Shown: positions 7,681 through 11,715 of the stretch, piece after piece
Position numbering within the stretch: position 1 is the first letter of the stretch
How the letters are laid out: the number at the start of each line of letters is the position of its first letter
Source of the DNA: Cephalothrix simula
Taxonomy: Eukaryota > Nemertea > Palaeonemertea > Archinemertea > Cephalotrichidae
DNA: 11,715 nt
Assembly: GCA_035591015.1 (NCBI GenBank)
Contig: JAXIUW010196288.1
Location: 1-11,715, forward strand
Direction of reading: 5' to 3'
Made by a program: the position numbers and the translations under genes
The notes under the pieces: generated by a model
Told to the model about the DNA's origin: nothing
What the model saw: the letters and a program-made list of their open reading frames with translations, nothing else
Databases searched by the model: none

Positions 7681-9369
7681 CCCTTGCACTAGATGTATCT
7701 CTTTTTTAACCAAATTTTACATGACCAATTTGATGTTTTTTATAAGCTACAAATCAGTCAAATAAAAAGACCACAGAAATCATTAAAAGGCAAAGGTACA
7801 TTATTATGTCTGAAAATTCCATTTTTTTCACCAAAGAACAGATGATCGTTAACGTTTGAGATATTATCTAAATCGAAGCGTCGCAAAACCAGTCTTGAGA
7901 TTTTTTATATGCCACTTCAGACTGTCATTTTTTGGTTTACAAGTTACAAAGATTCGTAAGATCCGATAGGGATGAACTTTGTCCCACTTTAATGACTTTT
8001 AAACGTTAAAATGATGCATTTTTACGGAACATACAAATTTAGCATCTTTAAGTGGCTATTGTCAATCGCTTCTTTCACTGAATGAATTAGAATTAAGTGG
8101 CATTTTATAAATAATTAATATTAAGTCTTAAGTTTAAGTTGATACTTAATTCAGGAGTGATGAAATCTTCAAAAAAGGGAAAATATGTTCCAGTTGTTTT
8201 GTAATTCATTTATCACATTATACACAGATGCACCCGCACTGACAGTATACTGAAACAACTGTTAAAAATCTAATATAAATAGTTGTTTGAAGGATTATTA
8301 TTTGTGAGAGGAAATCAGTAGATTGAAGAACAAATTATTTAAACATTTTTTCAAGAGAGGACCGTCAATTAATTCCTCATTGTAAAACGATTTGCCATAT
8401 GTATATGGGATTTAGCGATACGGGTACTTGATATTCTGGCTAATATAAGTTTTATACCATTCCTTTGACATCTTATGACGTCAACAAGACCGAACATGAT
8501 TAAAATAAGCATTTTAAGAATAGATGATGTATCAGTGGCCTTAAATCTTCTCTCCTAAGGGTTATAAAGATGTTCTAACATTCCTGCTCAATGTCCAGTG
8601 CATCTTAATTCCATCATTTCTCAATCACAGAATTGCGTGTTTTCTTCATTTCTTCTCCCAAAAGGATTCAACTACATGGATTTAAAGTTTGAAGGTGTGA
8701 TATACAGAAATTCGAATATATTTGGTCTAACGAGAAAATCAAAACGGCTGATGATTTGCCACGAGTAAGCAGAAAGCTACCACGCAATCTTATCTAGTCT
8801 CCCGGGTCTAGTCACTCTAATAAGTAGCACAAAGGCAACTCCATCTTTTCTTGTGTTAAAGCCTGATGGAGTAGACCGACAAGAGGTGACATAAAAGAAG
8901 AAAAGACCCGAAATATAAGGTGTTATATCAGGCGATGATAGCACCTGATTTCTCTTGAGGTTTTCGTTACTTCACCTGAAACCATGATTTCATCTTCAAA
9001 GATTTCCGCTTCGTTTTTGGCACTTCCTAAACTTCTTTGAAAAAAGGAATGATATAAAATGTAAAACACACAGGCGATTTATCTGCAACAATCTCCTTCG
9101 GCAAAGATTAATGCCGGATATGACGTAACACAATAAAAAGTTTATCTTCAAGATATTATTGCAACACACCTGTTCAAGGTACTGATTTTTGCATGTGGTT
9201 TCTGTGTTGATCGATCAAAATCAATGACTATTACTGCACGAACCAATTAATTGATCTTAATGCAATTAAATTGTTATGACATCGAGTTATGACATGACAG
9301 TTAGAAAATTCACAATAAATCCTATAAACTTTCGATATCATTCAATAATACATAGGTAAATGATCATAG

Positions 9370-9612
9370 TTTTTGAAGACACAAAATGGGTAATTTTGAG
9401 AAAACTATGACAGGCTGTGACCAGGGTATTTCAAACAATTAACTTCTATTCCAAGTTGATGAAAACTTTATAATTTAAGCATTCAAAGTATGCTTATATG
9501 ATGGAAAGATAATATATTCATAAATTTATAAATGATTTTATTTTTGAATTTCAAACACAAAAAAAAGTTAATTTTGAGGAAATTTTCGACGAGCCTATTT
9601 CAAACAATTAAC
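9370..9612 (+). repeat. Decayed direct repeat, period about 171 bases
   Basis: Copy 1 (about 9370-9442) and copy 2 (about 9541-9612) share, in the same order, TTTTTGAA, CACAAAA, TAATTTTGAG and ATTTCAAACAATTAAC. The last block is identical over 16 bases, at 9428-9443 and 9597-9612. Between them lies unrelated AT-rich sequence. It looks like an old tandem duplication or two copies of an unknown dispersed unit. Confidence 0.6.
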
Positions 9613-10362
9613 GACCCATTCAACAATCGATAAATTTCCATGGATCCTTTGGAAGGTTTAAAAATATTTTCAAATATTAAATTTTGCCAGAGGTACAAGT
9701 TAGGAAGACCACGCCAATTTAATTGAAAAGCATCCGATTCAGTTTATTTTGATTTAAACTCAAAAATTTAAAGCCAAAAGAAAAACATATTTTCCAAAAT
9801 GGTCAACTCGGTGATTTTTGAAAATTGCTTTAGCTAATTCCAGTGTTATAACAATATAATTATTTCGTCCGTATTTACTAAGTAAATAAAGATTGCCCAA
9901 CGGAACTTTGGCAACTTTAAATAGTGGTTAAAAAACTTAAGATTGGTTTAATTATGAATATTTTCATGAAAAGATTTTTCGTAACACTGTTTATTTTAAA
10001 CTTGTGAAGTCTCAAAAAACCAAATGAATGGTATTCATTTTTTTAAGAATCAAGAGATTGGATTGTCTCTGGAACTTCTGGAAATATAAAAAGAAAATCT
10101 GCCGGTCTTAACTTGATTTTACGATAAGCACGAAGTGCCGTATTGATGGCTTTTCCGAGTTCACGCCCTGGGCTGTATCCCATTGTTGAAATAGATGGGA
10201 AATAATGACAACAACTGAGCGGTGACAGAAAAAAAGTTGACAAAAGTCGAGAAGATGGTCTGTTCTTAATACAAGACATATGTTGACATTAATTGAACTA
10301 AAAAAGTTATGGTTTAATACCTGAGTTTGCATAATTTTAAGTTAAAAGATTAATTAATAAAT

Positions 10363-10385
10363 TAAAAATCATCTGGTGATTTTTA
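10363..10385. repeat. Perfect inverted repeat holding two AATCA cores
   Basis: TAAAAATCA (10363-10371) is the exact reverse complement of TGATTTTTA (10377-10385), with a 5-base spacer TCTGG. An E-box-form CATCTG (10370-10375) spans the left arm and spacer. The arms present two divergent Gfi-type half motifs, so a paired binding site is one reading; a simple cruciform is another. Confidence 0.45.
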
Positions 10386-10412
10386 TAGCATTTCCGGATC
10401 AGATTTAGGTTT

Positions 10413-10424
10413 CAAATCACAGCT
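10413..10424 (+). promoter_or_regulatory. Candidate Gfi/Senseless binding site with intact AAATCACAGC core
   Basis: CAAATCACAGCT contains the full ten-base core AAATCACAGC and differs from TAAATCACAGCA only at the two outer positions. It is the strongest + strand match in the window and lies within the AATCAC cluster. Confidence 0.35.
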
Positions 10425-10557
10425 CAATGGAATAATAACGAAAAGAGAATACCTTTTTGAATACGAAATAACTCATTTTTAATACAATACGTGTGGATGA
10501 ATACGTGTATATTTGTCCATCTTTTTTTCAGTTTAACTATATATCTGTGTAAATTAA

Positions 10558-10571
10558 GCAGCTGAAATCAC
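10558..10571 (+). promoter_or_regulatory. Composite E-box plus Gfi-type site
   Basis: GCAGCTG (10558-10564) fits the proneural bHLH E-box GCAGSTG exactly, and AATCAC follows at 10566-10571 with one base between. In Drosophila, Senseless works with proneural bHLH proteins on sensory-organ genes, so adjacent sites are a plausible arrangement. Function here is inferred. Confidence 0.3.
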
Positions 10572-10591
10572 CACACTTTATTGTAGATACG

Positions 10592-10616
10592 AGTCAGAAT
10601 CAATGACGTTCTGACT
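10592..10616. repeat. Eight-base perfect hairpin
   Basis: AGTCAGAA (10592-10599) pairs with TTCTGACT (10609-10616) across a 9-base loop that includes TGACG, a half CRE. No protein-coding or RNA gene is seen around it. It lies within the AATCAC cluster. Confidence 0.4.
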
Positions 10617-10739
10617 GTCCAATTCACTCCCCGTTTATCCAACTAATCTAAGACCCTCTGGGGGACCCATCTCAGAAGTTTCTTTATCTGGCAGCTCCCA
10701 ACTACTCCCCTTTGAGAAATAAACGGCCTTTCCTACGAA

Positions 10740-10758
10740 GTGATTCTTAATCACAGAA
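10740..10758. promoter_or_regulatory. Palindromic Gfi-type site pair
   Basis: GTGATT (10740-10745) and AATCAC (10749-10754) are exact reverse complements separated by CTT, giving two divergent Gfi cores in 15 bases. The right one extends to AATCACAGAA. A 3-base gap puts the two cores nearly one helical turn apart between centres, compatible with paired occupancy. Motif evidence only. Confidence 0.35.
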
Positions 10759-11646
10759 GCGGTTACTATAATTAAGTTAGATTAATTTTTTCGTTCCGGA
10801 GTTGAGTGTCACACAAGGGACAGTTTCAAGTCCAGTGAATGTGATTTAGTCATGATTGCGATTTCGAGAAACATGATTTGAAATGATGAAGTCTGAGATT
10901 GAATTCAAGATGGCTAGGAACTTCACAGTGTAGATAATGAAAATGACACAATATCTTTTTGTTAGATTGGATTTGGAACCATAGGTACAGCAGTGATCTT
11001 CCCAAATATTCCTCAGATGAACTGACTTAAAGCTAGATGTACATGTCATGAAGAAGCTCGGTTGACTTTCTAATTAGTACTATGAGTCCTTAATAAATTA
11101 ACTTCATTTTAAACGCTTTTTCATAACAGCTAGTCATTGCTTCCACAGACCCATCTGGATTAAGGATATCTCGGCTACCAAATCTGTTAATTAGAACAAA
11201 TGACTATACAACAAAAGCGGATAGTTATCAAAAATTTATACTTATGGCATAAATGGCTTTCAATGCTATAATTGACCGTTGTCTCCAACAGAAGGTTCGT
11301 GATCCACTGTGATTTTAGAATTACAAATGAGGCACTATGATTTTAGTTTACTCCTGTGGGACTTGAGGCCTTACATTCTACATGCAATCCGTTCCATATA
11401 CTTTGAAATAATTCACTTTATAGTAAAGGATGGATAACTTTAAACCTAATTATCTTGGCCAGATCACCATAACGATGATTAATGAGCTTCAATAGGGACA
11501 AAATCTAATAGAGAAATCGTGATTTTGAGCAGTTCGTGCATATGAGGCGGTGATGAATGAAAATTATTTCAAAATGGCTGACAGAGAAGAAAGTAATTAT
11601 TCTTATCGCAACTTTTAAGAGCAATATGTAGCCATTATGCTACAAT

Positions 11647-11700
11647 ATATAGCGATATCGGCCCGCAAGAATGGATCTTGCGGGCCGATATTGGCTATAT
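11647..11700. repeat. GC-rich fold-back hairpin at the window edge
   Basis: The segment 11655-11670 (ATATCGGCCCGCAAGA) pairs perfectly with 11676-11691 across the 5-base loop ATGGA. After a small internal bulge, ATATAGC (11647-11653) pairs with GCTATAT (11694-11700), giving 23 pairs. A smaller hairpin, TGTAGC 11627-11632 with GCTACA 11639-11644, precedes it. The GC-rich stem is unlike its AT-rich surroundings and looks like a palindromic mobile element or its core; the window ends too soon to see its borders. Confidence 0.75.
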
Positions 11701-11715
11701 CAGCCTTCACCTCCC

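Larger units (their letters stand above)
9811..11524. promoter_or_regulatory. Cluster of Gfi-type AATCAC cores, candidate intronic cis-regulatory region
   Basis: AATCAC, on either strand, begins at 9811, 10376, 10415, 10566, 10740, 10749, 10841, 11309 and 11519: nine in 1.7 kb, where composition alone predicts about one. Several extend toward TAAATCAC(A/T)GCA: CAAATCACAGCT (10413-10424), TTAATCACAGAA (10747-10758), and on the minus strand TAAATCACATTC (10837-10848) and AAAATCACAGTG (11305-11316). The part 10560-10760 is also less AT-rich than its flanks. Its place within the intron of a Gfi-family gene suggests auto- or cross-regulation by Gfi-type factors. That is inference from motifs, and counts were made by eye. 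Confidence 0.35.
4619..11715 (+). other. Large intron after exon B, running off the window
   Basis: The GTAAGG donor opens a phase-1 intron, so the next exon must begin by completing a Gly codon and then continue with the finger 5 linker (Glu-Lys-Pro-His-Lys-Cys in relatives). I read the + strand to the window end for a sequence encoding that and found none, so the intron is at least 7.1 kb. Parts not covered by other entries, namely 4740-5000, 5220-6060 (very AT-rich), 6240-7590, 7680-9360 and 11050-11640, show no gene on either strand. Within 8790-8950 the composition is less AT-rich, with an 8-base inverted repeat (ACTCCATC 8839-8846 and GATGGAGT 8865-8872) but no open frame. The minus-strand frames near 5015-5296, 10043-10332 and 10846-11049 lack recognisable domains. 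Confidence 0.75.

Noticed and set aside
8790-8950. Less AT-rich patch with direct TCTAGTC repeats and an 8-base inverted repeat, considered as an exon or RNA gene
   Set aside because: Stops occur in the frames checked on both strands, no splice-bounded exon appears, and the stem is too short to call an RNA.
10043-10279. Minus-strand frame with GRELGKAINTALRAYRKIK and PADFLF, faintly like a retroelement integrase C-terminal segment
   Set aside because: Only a short LRAYR-type match; spacing to the PADFLF-like string is too short and no other integrase or retroelement motif lies nearby. It would need a protein search to revive.
10574-10590. Minus-strand AATAAA followed by GTGTGG, as if a 3' end of an antisense gene
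   Set aside because: No antisense coding exon is visible upstream of it on that strand, and AATAAA is frequent in AT-rich DNA.
10846-11049. 67-codon minus-strand open frame
   Set aside because: No domain or coding signal; length is within chance for this amount of sequence.

Overview
The window is AT-rich animal nuclear DNA carrying part of one protein gene on the + strand, a C2H2 zinc-finger transcriptional regulator of the Gfi1 / Senseless / PAG-3 family. Multi-kilobase introns with GT/AG borders, about two-thirds A+T by eye, no bacterial-style gene packing, and a family restricted to animals all indicate an invertebrate metazoan. I cannot fix the phylum from this sequence.

Layout. Positions 1-1839 are upstream intron or 5' flank. 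They hold a possible TATA core promoter (946-953), a G-quadruplex/hairpin patch (1255-1315) and a short fold-back transposon-like element (1511-1684) with a duplicated right end (1734-1790). Exon A is 1840-2073. A 1963-base intron (2074-4036) contains a second copy of the same element in inverted orientation (2214-2357). Exon B (4037-4618) encodes zinc fingers 1-4. From 4619 to the window end (7.1 kb) I find no further exon, so this is intron and fingers 5-6 of the family must lie beyond 11715.

The two exons join in frame: the codon split across the intron becomes GAG. Exon A is 234 nt and exon B 582 nt; both are multiples of three and both end in phase 1. Together they give 271 codons plus one base. 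The N-terminal SNAG repressor motif found in many family members is not in the window, so at least one upstream coding exon may also be missing.

The large downstream intron is the most interesting non-coding part. Its last 2 kb is enriched in AATCAC, the core of the Gfi1/Senseless binding site. Two of the sites lie in perfect inverted repeats and one lies one base from a proneural-type E-box. This fits an intronic element through which the gene regulates itself, a behaviour known for vertebrate Gfi1, but here it rests on motif reading only. Other points are inverted repeats flanking the frame-neutral exon A (possible exon skipping, circular RNA or double-stranded RNA editing), an intronic stop plus AATAAA just after exon B (possible four-finger isoform), a decayed direct repeat, a simple-sequence patch with a dispersed-repeat-like tail, and a GC-rich fold-back hairpin at the window edge. 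I see no RNA gene, CRISPR array or second convincing protein gene.
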